From the NCBI RefSeq assembly GCF_011806575.1, contig NZ_JAATOO010000001.1:186001-250000 (forward strand): a stretch of DNA of 64,000 nt, written 5' to 3'. Both the position numbers and the translations under genes were made by a program. Under the pieces are notes generated by a model, which was not told the DNA's origin, did not search any database, and saw nothing but the letters and a program-made list of their open reading frames with translations. This DNA comes from Vibrio hepatarius. GTDB taxonomy: Bacteria > Pseudomonadota > Gammaproteobacteria > Enterobacterales > Vibrionaceae. Of this stretch, positions 18,940-28,565 are shown piece by piece; position 1 is the first letter of the stretch; the number at the start of each line of letters is the position of its first letter.

Positions 18940-19710
18940 TTACTCGCCGTATACATCGTATTTGAAGTAACGTGCAGCAATCTCTTGGTAAACACCTTTG
19001 TCACGTAGAGATAGAATCGCAGCATCCAGCTTCTCAGTCAGGTCTTTGTCTTGCTTACGTACCGCAATACCAAAACCGTCGCCAAACCATTTAGGATCAG
19101 TTAGAGAAGGACCAACAAACTCGTAGCCTTCGCCACCTTCTTTGTTTAGAACACCTTCTTCCAGTGCCGATGCATCACCCAGTACAGCGACAACACGGCC
19201 GTTTGCTAGGTCTAGGTAAGCTTCATCAAAAGAGCCGTAACGTACGATTTCTACTTTGTCACCGTAGTTATCAGTTAGGTATTTGTCGTGAGTCGTTGCA
19301 CGTTGAACCGCGATTTTTTGACCGTCTAGGTTATCGAAATCTAGGTTAGCACCTTTCTTCGCGATGAACTTGTTTGGGATAAGTGCGTATTTACCAGTGA
19401 AATCGACTTTCTTTTTACGCTCTTCAGTAATTGACATCGCCGCGATGATTGCGTCGTATTTGCGGGCTAATAGAGATGGAATGATACCATCCCAATCTTG
19501 TGCTACGATTTTACACTTCACTTGCATCTCTTCACAAAGTGCGTTGGCCATGTCAACGTCAAAGCCTTTCAGAGAGCCGTCACCTTCTGTCCAGCTAAAT
19601 GGAGGATAAGCGCCTTCAATACCGAAACGAACTGTTTTCCATTCTTTCGCTTGGGCAACGCCTGTCACTGCTGTTGCTGCTAATGTTGCTGCTAATAACC
19701 ACTTTTTCAT
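18940..19710 (-). CDS. artI: periplasmic basic amino acid binding protein (ArgT/HisJ/ArtI-like)
   Basis: The substrate-binding protein of the importer. A signal peptide (MKKWLLAATLAATAVTGVAQA) precedes the mature protein. The SBP family 3 signature is seen in GFDVDMANALCEEMQVKCKIV, with Cys residues positioned like the disulfide of HisJ/ArgT. The tail YFKYDVYGE is very like the LAO-binding proteins. An AGGAG lies 7 bases before the second ATG (19710), so that start is preferred to 19716. Likely ligands are arginine, lysine, ornithine or histidine; the choice cannot be made by eye. Confidence 0.88.
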   Translation of the reverse strand: MKKWLLAATLAATAVTGVAQAKEWKTVRFGIEGAYPPFSWTEGDGSLKGFDVDMANALCEEMQVKCKIVAQDWDGIIPSLLARKYDAIIAAMSITEERKKKVDFTGKYALIPNKFIAKKGANLDFDNLDGQKIAVQRATTHDKYLTDNYGDKVEIVRYGSFDEAYLDLANGRVVAVLGDASALEEGVLNKEGGEGYEFVGPSLTDPKWFGDGFGIAVRKQDKDLTEKLDAAILSLRDKGVYQEIAARYFKYDVYGE

Positions 19711-19776
19711 TTCCATACTCCTGTGATTTTTATACTTCGATTAATGTTGTGTTTGCCGCTTATTGTTGGTTTGCGA

Positions 19777-20547
19777 CTAGTAAATAGATGATACGAACTG
19801 TTTTAAGCGTTCCGAATCTGGGTTAGTAAATAGCTTTGAAGGATGACCTTGCTCTTCAACCAAACCTTGGTGCAAGAACATAACGTGGTTTGATACATCA
19901 CGGGCAAACGCCATTTCGTGTGTCACCACCAGCATGGTACGGCCTTCTTCTGCCAAGTCACGCATAACGCCAAGGACTTCACCAACCAATTCCGGGTCAA
20001 GTGCGGAAGTTGGCTCGTCAAATAACATAACTTCTGGGTCTACTGCGAGCGCTCTTGCAATCGCCGCACGTTGTTGCTGACCACCTGAAAGGTGACCTGG
20101 GTAGTAATCTTTACGTTCGTACAAACCCACTTTTTTTAACAGCATTTCAGCGTTTTCAATTGCCTGTGCTTTAGGCACACCAAGTACATGCACAGGTGCT
20201 TCAATGACGTTTTCCAATACCGTCATGTGTGACCATAAGTTAAAACCTTGGAATACCATCGCAAGACGAGAACGGATTCGTTGTACTTGCTTTTCGTTTG
20301 CGGGTACAGCCTCCCCTTGGCGGTTATTCTTCATTTGAATGAGCTCACCATTCACCCAGATTTCGCCAGCGGTTGGAGTTTCGAGAAGGTTAATGCATCT
20401 AAGAAAAGTACTTTTACCCGATCCTGATGACCCGATAATTGAAACGACGTCCCCTTTGTGGGCTTCTAGTGAAATGCCCTTTAAGACTTCATTTTGTCCG
20501 AAAGTTTTGTGTAGTTCTTTTATATCTAGCGCTGGTACTTCATTCAT
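19777..20547 (-). CDS. artP: amino acid ABC transporter ATPase (HisP-like)
   Basis: A 256-residue ABC ATPase. Walker A is GSSGSGKST (about residues 37-45), the signature is LSGGQQQR, Walker B is VMLFDEPTSALD and the switch His is in VVTHEM. It carries the extra stretch between Walker A and the Q-loop typical of HisP rather than of the shorter E. coli ArtP, and continues with the HisP-like NLWSHMTVLENVIEAP. So the gene order is that of artPIQM while the ATPase resembles HisP; the symbol is by context. It is the first gene of the operon, in front of a 667-bp divergent region. Confidence 0.87.
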   Translation of the reverse strand: MNEVPALDIKELHKTFGQNEVLKGISLEAHKGDVVSIIGSSGSGKSTFLRCINLLETPTAGEIWVNGELIQMKNNRQGEAVPANEKQVQRIRSRLAMVFQGFNLWSHMTVLENVIEAPVHVLGVPKAQAIENAEMLLKKVGLYERKDYYPGHLSGGQQQRAAIARALAVDPEVMLFDEPTSALDPELVGEVLGVMRDLAEEGRTMLVVTHEMAFARDVSNHVMFLHQGLVEEQGHPSKLFTNPDSERLKQFVSSIY

Positions 20548-20706
20548 GCGCCTAACTCCCTGTTATTATTTTGTCCCACTATTTTCGAATTTTGATGGTG
20601 GGTTTGTTGCAGGTCTCCACCTACATTGCGATACAAACTAGCACTACAATTTATAACATGCAACAAATTATTAACCTACAAACAGAGGATATTTAGCCAT
20701 ATTATA

Positions 20707-20720
20707 TGACTATACATTCA
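20707..20720. promoter_or_regulatory. possible ArgR box
   Basis: TGACTATACATTCA matches 9 of 10 fixed positions of the ARG box core TGAAT-N4-ATTCA. It lies 160 bases before the ATPase gene. ArgR normally needs two boxes 3 bases apart; the neighbouring one at about 20686 is poor (6 of 10), so this is weak. Confidence 0.3.
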
Positions 20721-20972
20721 CTTTTCAGTTGTTTTTTCTTTTAATCACGCATAAAACGGTTCAAACACCGATATCTTAACCTGAAAATGAATTTTACATT
20801 TTTATAAAAATAAGATCTGTCTCAATATTCAATTTATCTTCTTCTATTTTTGGCGTTTTATTATTAACTTAATTTCATAGCAACCTGATTATGTAAATTT
20901 ATTTCAGACAAAATTGCTATTATCTCGACATGCGACGCTTGTTGTGTAGTTTTCTTTCACATTCTTTCATAT

Positions 20973-20986
20973 AGTGATCTAAATCA
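20973..20986 (+). promoter_or_regulatory. FNR box of DUF3360 promoter
   Basis: GTGAT-N4-ATCAA matches 9 of 10 positions of the FNR consensus TTGAT-N4-ATCAA. A TAAACT hexamer at 21010-21015 implies a transcript start near 21021, which puts the box centre at about -41.5, the classical position for activation. The start codon is 228 bases downstream. Confidence 0.6.
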
Positions 20987-21071
20987 ATCACTCCTTAGGG
21001 TTAGCAAGCTAAACTCGCCCCAAAGAATAAGCCTAAATTACGCAAGTTTTAGTTTCTTTTCGCTTCTCATC

Positions 21072-21132
21072 TTTAGCACGTAGGGTTTGAGCCACAGATG
21101 AGTGCTTATGGACCAACAAGCAGGACGCTAAA
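21072..21132 (+). other. foldable leader in front of DUF3360 gene
   Basis: TTTAGC (21072-21077) can pair with GCTAAA (21127-21132) to close a domain containing a TGCTT / AAGCA hairpin and a short GG-tttga-CC hairpin, about 80-140 bases before the start codon. This could be an RNA structure or riboswitch-like element. It matches no class I know, and the pairing is short. Confidence 0.3.
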
Positions 21133-21214
21133 AAGGTTTTAGAGATCGTCACCGCACAATAACTAATGACGATTCAATAAAGATTCATTAACTTTTTTAA
21201 TATATGAGGAATCT

Positions 21215-22762
21215 ATGTCAGACGCAGTCAACAAATCGCACTCTGATTCGGATATAGAGAATAAGAGTTATCAAGAGCTGCACCGCCCGGCCTCTGAGTT
21301 TGCCAGCCGCAGTGATTACCTTGACCACGAACTACAGATCATGAAGCCTCGCCGCTTTGGTCTAAACCTTCCTGGTCGAGATTTCCGTTTCGAATTAGAA
21401 GACTTAGTACCCGCTTTAGCAGGTACCATCGGCATCATCGCAATGTACTCAGCGGTTATGATGTCTTGGGCTGATGGTCTTTCAGCCGCTTGGGATCACG
21501 TAAACCTTGGAAAAGAGTTTGCGATAGAAGTTGCTCGAGTAGAAATGCTTATCCCTGCCCTTCTTTTCTGTATTCTGTCTTCAGGTATCTTTAACCCACG
21601 CGCCAACCTTGCAGGTAACCACGGACCAATGATCCCATTGATCGGTTCAATTGCCCTTGCAGGTGCCCACCCTCTTGCTCTTGCCATTTTACTTGGCGTG
21701 TTCGGTCTGCTGTTAAGTTACTTTAAAGGTGGTTCCAAGCTGGTTAACCTCACCTCGGAAGGTACCGCAGGTGGCTTACTTATCTTCTTGGGCTTCACCG
21801 GTACCATGAGCCAAATCGGTTCGATTCAGTCTTGGGCTACTGGTCTTCAGTCTGCAGATATTGCAGCTGGCAGCATGGGCTATGTTGGCCTGATTGTTTT
21901 AGGCATCACTATCGCGATCTACGCATTCTTGGCGAAAATCAACATGCGTTGGCTTGCCATCCCGGTATGTGCGTTCACTGGCCTACTAGTTGCCCTAGTA
22001 CTTGGCACAGGTTTTGACCTTCAGTTTGAAACAGAAATGGGTCTACCAAACCTAAACCCTGTTTACTGGTGGGGCAGCACTGAGCAAGGTTGGCAACTTG
22101 GCCTACCAAACTTAGAGCACTTTATTGCGTCACTCCCATTTGCGATTCTGGCGGTAGCAATGTGGTCTCCTGACTTCTTGGGCCACCGTATCTTCCAAGA
22201 GCTAAACTACCCGCGTAAAACTGAAAAAGTACTGATGGACGTAGATGACACCATGACCATGTGTTCTATCCGTCAGATGGTTGGTACAGCAGTCGGCGGT
22301 GGTAACATTACTTCGTCTTGGGGTACTTACATGATCCCAGCTGCTATCGCGAAACGTCCAATCCCTGCAGGTGCAATTGTTCTAGGTACGCTGTGTATCA
22401 TCGTTGCTATCCTTGGCTTCCCTATGGACGTAGCGGTATGGCCACCAGTTATGCGTGTTGCTCTGTTGGTTGGTGTATTCCTTCCTTTATTAGAAGCGGG
22501 TATGCAAATGGTGCGTGATACGAAAGATTCACAAGCTGCAGGTATCTGTATCTTTGCATCAGTGGTAGCAAACCCTGTACTTGCTTGGGCACTAACCATG
22601 TTCCTAGATAACAACGGTCTGATTGGTGATAAAGAACGTGCATCTCGCCTCTCTTTCGCTGACAAGATAGTAATCCCAGTAGGTGTCTTTGTTATCTGTT
22701 TGGTTGCTATGCTTGCAGTTGGTATGCTAGAAAGCCAATATGGCATCAAAGCTTGGCTATAA
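21215..22762 (+). CDS. DUF3360 family membrane protein, transporter-like
   Basis: A 515-residue inner-membrane protein of the DUF3360 family, common in Vibrio and of unknown function. After about 70 soluble residues there are roughly 11-12 hydrophobic segments. The glycine-rich stretches (NLAGNHGPMIPLIGSIALAG near residue 130; TSEGTAGGLLIFLGFTG near 185; GTAVGGGNITSSWGTYMIPAAI near 355) are reminiscent of SulP/uracil-xanthine permease cores, which is inference. It lies directly upstream of pflB, where enterobacteria have the formate channel gene focA, and behind an FNR-type promoter, so a role in anaerobic anion transport is a reasonable guess. A terminator separates it from pflB. Confidence 0.75.
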   Translation: MSDAVNKSHSDSDIENKSYQELHRPASEFASRSDYLDHELQIMKPRRFGLNLPGRDFRFELEDLVPALAGTIGIIAMYSAVMMSWADGLSAAWDHVNLGKEFAIEVARVEMLIPALLFCILSSGIFNPRANLAGNHGPMIPLIGSIALAGAHPLALAILLGVFGLLLSYFKGGSKLVNLTSEGTAGGLLIFLGFTGTMSQIGSIQSWATGLQSADIAAGSMGYVGLIVLGITIAIYAFLAKINMRWLAIPVCAFTGLLVALVLGTGFDLQFETEMGLPNLNPVYWWGSTEQGWQLGLPNLEHFIASLPFAILAVAMWSPDFLGHRIFQELNYPRKTEKVLMDVDDTMTMCSIRQMVGTAVGGGNITSSWGTYMIPAAIAKRPIPAGAIVLGTLCIIVAILGFPMDVAVWPPVMRVALLVGVFLPLLEAGMQMVRDTKDSQAAGICIFASVVANPVLAWALTMFLDNNGLIGDKERASRLSFADKIVIPVGVFVICLVAMLAVGMLESQYGIKAWL

Positions 22763-22774
22763 TAGAGAAATCCG

Positions 22775-22804
22775 TTTGGGTGGCGTCAATGCCACCCAAA
22801 TTTT
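22775..22804 (+). terminator. DUF3360 gene terminator
   Basis: Perfect 10-bp stem TTTGGGTGGC / GCCACCCAAA with a 6-base loop, followed by TTTT. Confidence 0.85.
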
Positions 22805-22998
22805 ATTGCAACTTTTGAAGATTTATTGATTTAGTTTAAGGTTTGCAATTTTTTTTTAATTTATCCTAATAATCAAGTTGAGGGATTTAGCTTTAAAGAC
22901 AGTAACAATATCTATGTTTTTATGACTGCTTTCGGTGATTGGGTTTTAAGACTATACATATTGTTATTCATTAAGAGTGTACCAAACCAGTAATGGGA

Positions 22999-23025
22999 GT
23001 CTGACTGGCTCAACGGTCTGACAGG
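22999..23025 (+). repeat. direct repeat in pflB leader
   Basis: GTCTGACTGG (22999-23008) and GTCTGACAGG (23016-23025), period 17, lie 35-61 bases before the pflB start. The spacing suggests protein or RNA binding, but no known site is matched. Confidence 0.55.
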
Positions 23026-23059
23026 TACGTGTTTTTACTACTAAAAAGGTAGGTATGTC

Positions 23060-25336
23060 ATGGCAGAGCAATTTGCTAAAGCTTGGGAAGGTTTTGCTGC
23101 AGGTGATTGGCAAAACGAAGTAAACGTTCGTGATTTCATTCAAAAGAACTACACACCGTACGAAGGCGACGAATCTTTCCTAGTTTCTGAAGGTACTGAA
23201 GCGACCAATAAGCTTTGGGCTAAAGTAATGGAAGGTATCAAACAGGAAAACGCGACTCACGCACCTGTTGATTTTGATACTTCTGTTATTTCTACCATCA
23301 CTGCTCACGATGCTGGCTACATCGAAAAAGACCTTGAAACAATCGTAGGCCTTCAAACTGAAGCACCGCTTAAACGTGCAATCATCCCTAACGGCGGTAT
23401 CCGTATGGTTGAAGGTTCGTGCAAGGCATATGATCGTGAGCTTGATCCTCAAGTTAAGAAAATCTTCACTGAATATCGTAAAACTCACAACGCTGGTGTT
23501 TTCGATATCTACACTCCAGACATCCTTGCATGCCGTAAATCTGGTGTACTAACTGGTCTTCCAGATGCCTATGGCCGTGGTCGTATCATTGGTGACTACC
23601 GTCGTGTTGCACTTTACGGTATCGACTTCCTAATGAAGGACAAACTTGCTCAGTTCAACTCTCTACAAGAGAAGTTTGAAAACGGCGAAGACCTTCATAT
23701 GACTATGCAACTTCGTGAAGAAATTGCAGAGCAGCACCGTGCTCTTGGTCAAATCAAGCAAATGGCTGCGAAATACGGTTTCGATATCGGTCGTCCAGCT
23801 GAAACGGCACAAGAAGCTATCCAGTGGACTTACTTCGGCTACCTAGCCGCTGTTAAGTCTCAAAACGGTGCGGCAATGTCTCTAGGTCGTACTTCTACTT
23901 TCCTAGACGTGTACATCGAACGTGATATCGCCGCAGGCAAGATCACTGAAGAACAAGCTCAGGAAATGATCGACCACTTCGTAATGAAACTACGCATGGT
24001 TCGTTTCCTACGTACTCCTGAGTACGATGAACTATTCTCTGGCGACCCTATCTGGGCTACAGAATCTATGGGTGGTATGGGTCTTGACGGTCGTACGCTA
24101 GTAACGCGTTCTAACTTCCGTTTCCTAAACAGCCTATACACTATGGGTCCTTCTCCAGAGCCAAACATCACTGTACTTTGGTCTGAGCAGTTACCTGACG
24201 GCTTCAAACGTTTCTGTGCGAAAGTATCTATCGATACTTCATCTATCCAGTACGAAAACGACGACCTGATGCGCCCAGATATGGAGTCTGATGACTACGC
24301 TATCGCTTGTTGTGTATCTCCAATGGTTGTTGGTAAGCAAATGCAGTTCTTCGGTGCTCGTGCAAACCTTGCTAAGACAATGCTATACACCATCAACGGT
24401 GGTATTGATGAGAAGTTAAAACTTCAAGTTGGTCCGAAAATGGACAAGATTACTGGTGAGTATCTTGACTACGATGAACTGTGGGAAAAAATGGACCACT
24501 TCATGGACTGGCTAGCTAAGCAATACGTGACTGCACTAAATTCAATTCACTACATGCATGACAAGTACAGCTACGAAGCATCACTAATGGCTCTACATGA
24601 CCGTGATGTTAAACGTACTATGGCATGTGGTATTGCAGGTCTGTCTGTTGCAGCTGACTCACTATCAGCAATCAAGTACGCAAAAGTAAAACCAATTCGC
24701 GATGAAGACGGCCTAGCGATCGATTTCGAAATCGAAGGCGATTACCCTAAATTCGGTAACAACGATGCTCGCGTTGATGACATCGCTTGTGAACTAGTTA
24801 GCGTATTTATGGGCAAAATCCGTAAACTGAATACGTACCGTAATGCTATCCCAACTCAGTCAATCCTAACGATCACTTCAAACGTGGTATACGGTAAGAA
24901 GACTGGTAACACTCCAGATGGTCGTCGTGCAGGTACTCCATTTGCACCAGGTGCTAACCCAATGCACGGACGTGATGAGAAAGGTGCAGTAGCATCATTG
25001 ACTTCAGTAGCTAAACTACCGTTTGCTGATGCTCAAGATGGTATCTCTTACACATTCTCTATCGTACCTAACGCACTAGGTAAAGATGAAGGTTCTCAAC
25101 GCGCTAACCTTGCAGGTCTAATGGATGGTTACTTCCACCACGAAGCTGGCATCGAAGGCGGTCAACACCTGAACGTTAACGTTCTTAACCGTGAAACTCT
25201 AGAAGACGCAGTTAAGCACCCTGAGAAATACCCTCAGCTAACAATCCGTGTATCTGGTTACGCTGTACGCTTCAACTCGCTAACAGCAGAACAACAGCAA
25301 GACGTTATCGCACGTACATTCACTGAGTCTCTATAA
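23060..25336 (+). CDS. pflB: pyruvate formate-lyase
   Basis: Formate C-acetyltransferase, which converts pyruvate and CoA to acetyl-CoA and formate by a glycyl radical during anaerobic growth. The 758-residue length is normal. The active-site pair is Cys417-Cys418 (IACCVSPM), and the radical glycine is Gly733 in the RVSGYAVRF motif near the C-terminus. Codon use is strongly biased to a few preferred triplets (GGT, CGT, GAA, CTT/CTA), as expected of a very highly expressed gene. A ribosome site (AAAGGTAGGT) precedes the ATG. Its activase, pflA, lies 3.2 kb downstream and not directly next to it. Confidence 0.98.
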   Translation: MAEQFAKAWEGFAAGDWQNEVNVRDFIQKNYTPYEGDESFLVSEGTEATNKLWAKVMEGIKQENATHAPVDFDTSVISTITAHDAGYIEKDLETIVGLQTEAPLKRAIIPNGGIRMVEGSCKAYDRELDPQVKKIFTEYRKTHNAGVFDIYTPDILACRKSGVLTGLPDAYGRGRIIGDYRRVALYGIDFLMKDKLAQFNSLQEKFENGEDLHMTMQLREEIAEQHRALGQIKQMAAKYGFDIGRPAETAQEAIQWTYFGYLAAVKSQNGAAMSLGRTSTFLDVYIERDIAAGKITEEQAQEMIDHFVMKLRMVRFLRTPEYDELFSGDPIWATESMGGMGLDGRTLVTRSNFRFLNSLYTMGPSPEPNITVLWSEQLPDGFKRFCAKVSIDTSSIQYENDDLMRPDMESDDYAIACCVSPMVVGKQMQFFGARANLAKTMLYTINGGIDEKLKLQVGPKMDKITGEYLDYDELWEKMDHFMDWLAKQYVTALNSIHYMHDKYSYEASLMALHDRDVKRTMACGIAGLSVAADSLSAIKYAKVKPIRDEDGLAIDFEIEGDYPKFGNNDARVDDIACELVSVFMGKIRKLNTYRNAIPTQSILTITSNVVYGKKTGNTPDGRRAGTPFAPGANPMHGRDEKGAVASLTSVAKLPFADAQDGISYTFSIVPNALGKDEGSQRANLAGLMDGYFHHEAGIEGGQHLNVNVLNRETLEDAVKHPEKYPQLTIRVSGYAVRFNSLTAEQQQDVIARTFTESL

Positions 25337-25352
25337 TCTCAGTCAATTATTG

Positions 25353-25384
25353 AAAAAGCCCCGCATAAGCGGGGCTTTTTTTGT
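25353..25384 (+). terminator. pflB terminator
   Basis: 12-bp stem AAAAAGCCCCGC / GCGGGGCTTTTT, 4-base loop, more Ts following. Confidence 0.95.
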
Positions 25385-25452
25385 TCGGGTCTGGAACAAC
25401 GGTATACTAATTGCTACATTGATACCGACTCTCCTTCTTTTGCAGTAACATA

Positions 25453-26454
25453 ATGAAAATAAAACCGATTCACTTGGTACCTCTTTGCCTATTGTCGCTT
25501 AATGTTTTTGCGTCAGAGCGTGCCACGCTCTCATTTACCTTGGACAATGACGGTGTGTTCGGCGTTGACCAAGACTACACCAATGGCGTATTTTTTAACT
25601 TTGCCACCGGCGCTATTAATCCATACCCTATCTTTAGCCCCCTAAGCCTGTCTTACTGGGGCGGAGCGTCTTTAGATAAGTTCGAGTTCGCTCTTGGGCA
25701 CAAGATGTATACTCCCTCGGATATTGAAACAAAAGAACCCCTCATCAATGACCGTCCATACGCAGGCTACTTACATACCGAGTTCAATTACATCAGCTTA
25801 CACCCGCAGCAGGCACAACGATTTAACCTAACGCTGGGTACAACAGGTGAGAGCTCTCTCGCTGACGAAGCGCAAAACATTGTGCACGGTATCACGGGTT
25901 CTGATGAACCGAATGGTTGGGAATACCAAGTAGAAGATAAATTTATCGGTAGCGTGGGTTATCTAAGTCACTTCAACATTGCTCGTATCCGCTCTATCGC
26001 TAATACCGATTGGGAAATCTCAAACATCTCCGAGGTCAATGTTGGTAATTTCCGCTCTGATGTGTCTACTGGTTTCATGTTGCGCTGGGGAGCGGATCTC
26101 GCAGGAAGCATGGGCGCTGCAAACATCGACAATGAAAACCCGTTTCGCGCAAGCATGTTAGGTGCCTCAAAATCAGGCTGGTTCTTATACGCGGGTGTCG
26201 AAGGTCGTTATCGCTTTAACGACTTTACTGTGGAAGGTGACCGTCCAGGTATCGAGGACAACCCATCAATTTCGAACCCCGATGCCTACGATGTATCGCT
26301 GCAAAATCTGCAAGCATCAGGTGTGGCAGGCTTCGCAATCTATAGTCACAGCTTTGGTGCTACGTTAAGTGCCACCGTGAAAACTCCAGATTATAAACAC
26401 GCGCCGGAGTCTGTTTACGGTACGGGTAGTCTTTCTCTATATGCGTTTTTCTGA
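25453..26454 (+). CDS. LpxR-like lipid A deacylase (DUF2219)
   Basis: A 333-residue outer-membrane barrel of the LpxR/DUF2219 family, with a signal peptide (about residues 1-20, ending FASE). Salmonella LpxR removes the 3'-acyloxyacyl chain of lipid A using calcium. The N-terminal catalytic segment is present: TFTLDNDGVFGVDQDYTNGVFF has the Asn-Asp pair and the D-YTNG signature, and a His in AQNIVHGITG near residue 142 is placed like the catalytic histidine. The protein ends in Phe-Phe, as barrels do. It sits between pflB and a convergent chemoreceptor gene. Family is good; enzymatic activity is inference. Confidence 0.82.
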   Translation: MKIKPIHLVPLCLLSLNVFASERATLSFTLDNDGVFGVDQDYTNGVFFNFATGAINPYPIFSPLSLSYWGGASLDKFEFALGHKMYTPSDIETKEPLINDRPYAGYLHTEFNYISLHPQQAQRFNLTLGTTGESSLADEAQNIVHGITGSDEPNGWEYQVEDKFIGSVGYLSHFNIARIRSIANTDWEISNISEVNVGNFRSDVSTGFMLRWGADLAGSMGAANIDNENPFRASMLGASKSGWFLYAGVEGRYRFNDFTVEGDRPGIEDNPSISNPDAYDVSLQNLQASGVAGFAIYSHSFGATLSATVKTPDYKHAPESVYGTGSLSLYAFF

Positions 26455-26459
26455 TTGCG

Positions 26460-28340
26460 CTAAATAGTAAACTTCTGGCAGTCTTTATTGAGGCTGTCAG
26501 AGCGCTGTTCTACAACACCACTAATACTGCGAAGGAGTTCATTGTTCTCTTCTAACTCTTTCATTGCAGATGAAATCTGCGTCATGTTGTCTGCCATTGA
26601 CTGGCTGGTCGTCGCCAACTCTTTAATTGAGGTAAAAATAACCTCGGTTTGGTGAGACGCTTCATCCGCTTTTTCTGTAATGAGCTTAAGCGCCTCCATC
26701 GCCTCATGTCCTCGTTCACGACCAGTGTTCATTGACGACTCAGATTGTCCTATGTATTGAATGACCTCTGCACTCTCTTTTTTCATCGTATCTATAGTGC
26801 CGGAAATCTCAGAAACGGCATCAACTGTTCTTACCGCAAGGCTGCGTACTTCATCAGCAACGACGGCAAAACCACGCCCTTGCTCACCGGCCCTTGCCGC
26901 TTCAATTGCCGCGTTCAACGCCAATAAGTTAGTCTGCTCGGCAATGCCATTGATAATGTCCATCACTGAGTCAACTTTCGATGACGCTTCTTCTAACTGC
27001 TTAATATGGCCCGCTGCTGAAGTTAATATGGCCCCGACTTCCTCTAAAGAACCGATCGCTGAACCAATCACTTTCGCGCCTTCTTCTGCTGCCTGAGTTG
27101 AAGAGCGGCTGATGTCTGCGACAAATTCTAACGAGTTAGAGACTTCTTGAGTCGTGACACTGACCTCTTCGGTCGCCGAGGCAAGTAGTTGAGTTTGTCC
27201 CAACACTTCTGACTGGTGATGCGCGAGTTTATCTAAGCCTTGATTGAGTTCTACCGCGTTACTACTCAACGCTAAACTGCTCGTCTGAACCCCCGATACC
27301 AACTCACCGAGGTTAATACTGCTCTGGTTGATACTCGCGGCTAATTGATTGAACTCATCATTCGGATTTTGACTTTGCTCCATACGCTGCGATAAATCGC
27401 CTTTCGACAAGCTATGCAAAATCTCTTTAGTACGATTGAGCGAACGTGACAATGAAACGTTTTGCATCGCAAAGATTGCGATAGTGAAAACCGCCAGTAC
27501 CACACACGCAATCATAATCGACCATAAGGTCTGCTTGGATGAGCGCTCTGCAACATTTTGATATTCAGTACTAATACCGCCTAGTTCAGCAGTAATCGAA
27601 CCAATCAGTTGCGTCATAGTTGCTTTCGTTGCCGCTACTTTTTGCTCAATCGAGGTCAACTGCTTGGAAAGGTCACTGACAGTTTGAAATGTCTGTTTGT
27701 ATTGCTCGATTTCTTTTTCGTACAATTCCAACATTGCGTAGACATTCGACATACTTTCAAATGCACCCATTGCCCGGTTAAACAGCTTCAGGTTCTCTTC
27801 CGTCGGTTGCAGTAGGTAATTTTGCTGCGCTTTCACCATCGCCTGAAAGTCGGAGTTCAATGTCACCATTCCTGTCTCAGCGATTTTCTGCTCTATGATG
27901 GTTGCGAGTTGCTTTAATTGTCCAAGCTTACCCTCGTCAATGCTGAATCCGAGTTCCTGTTTCATCGACAACCATGGCGATACCGCTTGTTTAAAGTCAC
28001 CCACACTCCTGGAGAGTTGTTCTCCCTGAGTGACTAGCCCAACCTGACTCAAAAACTGTGAGTCTTTGCTAATCGCGGTAACAATCTCCTCGATGCGTAC
28101 CTGGGTGTCCGACACCTTAGTACCAGTCATACGATCAAGCTCACCACCTAAAGTCAGAATTTGACTTTGAGTTTGATAGATTGACAACGATCCTGCCGCA
28201 ATATCAGCACTGCTTTGATATTGGCTTGTCATTTGCGACAAGCGTTCAGAAGTGAAAAAGGCGAGAGAAGCAAATCCTATCGTCAATACAAGCAAAAACA
28301 GTGTGACTTTCTGTTTCTGCGAAAGTGCAAGCATATCCAT
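26460..28340 (-). CDS. methyl-accepting chemotaxis protein
   Basis: A 626-residue transmembrane chemoreceptor. TM1 is at about residues 13-32 and TM2 at about 271-292, enclosing a helical periplasmic sensor of about 240 residues with no obvious CACHE or PAS motif. A HAMP domain follows (to about 345), then the signalling coiled coil with the conserved hairpin tip [20 protein letters not shown]. The C-terminus has no CheR-binding pentapeptide. It is convergent with the LpxR-like gene (5-base gap, no terminator seen between) and divergent from pflA. The ligand is unknown. Confidence 0.92.
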   Translation of the reverse strand: MDMLALSQKQKVTLFLLVLTIGFASLAFFTSERLSQMTSQYQSSADIAAGSLSIYQTQSQILTLGGELDRMTGTKVSDTQVRIEEIVTAISKDSQFLSQVGLVTQGEQLSRSVGDFKQAVSPWLSMKQELGFSIDEGKLGQLKQLATIIEQKIAETGMVTLNSDFQAMVKAQQNYLLQPTEENLKLFNRAMGAFESMSNVYAMLELYEKEIEQYKQTFQTVSDLSKQLTSIEQKVAATKATMTQLIGSITAELGGISTEYQNVAERSSKQTLWSIMIACVVLAVFTIAIFAMQNVSLSRSLNRTKEILHSLSKGDLSQRMEQSQNPNDEFNQLAASINQSSINLGELVSGVQTSSLALSSNAVELNQGLDKLAHHQSEVLGQTQLLASATEEVSVTTQEVSNSLEFVADISRSSTQAAEEGAKVIGSAIGSLEEVGAILTSAAGHIKQLEEASSKVDSVMDIINGIAEQTNLLALNAAIEAARAGEQGRGFAVVADEVRSLAVRTVDAVSEISGTIDTMKKESAEVIQYIGQSESSMNTGRERGHEAMEALKLITEKADEASHQTEVIFTSIKELATTSQSMADNMTQISSAMKELEENNELLRSISGVVEQRSDSLNKDCQKFTI

Positions 28341-28565
28341 ATAAAACGTCCTTCAGCAACAATCAGATGTTTAACACCTTGCCTGACGGTGAACATTGTT
28401 TGTTATTCTTATATATGTCATTTAACACTTTTATAACATAAATTTTAGTCCGTAAGTTTAATTTTTCTTATTTTCTGTTTTCTTGCCACCAAAGCCGAGA
28501 AAACCTATTTTATCCCTACCATTTGTAATAAAATAACACGCAAATAACTAAGACGAGATGAGCAC

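Larger units (their letters stand above)
20548..21214. other. divergent regulatory region, ABC operon / DUF3360 gene
   Basis: A 667-bp gap without a credible gene. The left part (20548-20760) should hold the promoter of the ABC operon and a weak ArgR-like box. The middle (20760-20940) is very AT-rich. The right part holds an FNR box at 20973, a -10-like hexamer at 21010, and a foldable leader at 21072-21132 in front of the DUF3360 gene. Confidence 0.6.

Noticed and set aside
22820..22840. FNR box TTGAT-N4-TTTAA before pflB
   Set aside because: The second half matches only 3 of 5 positions.
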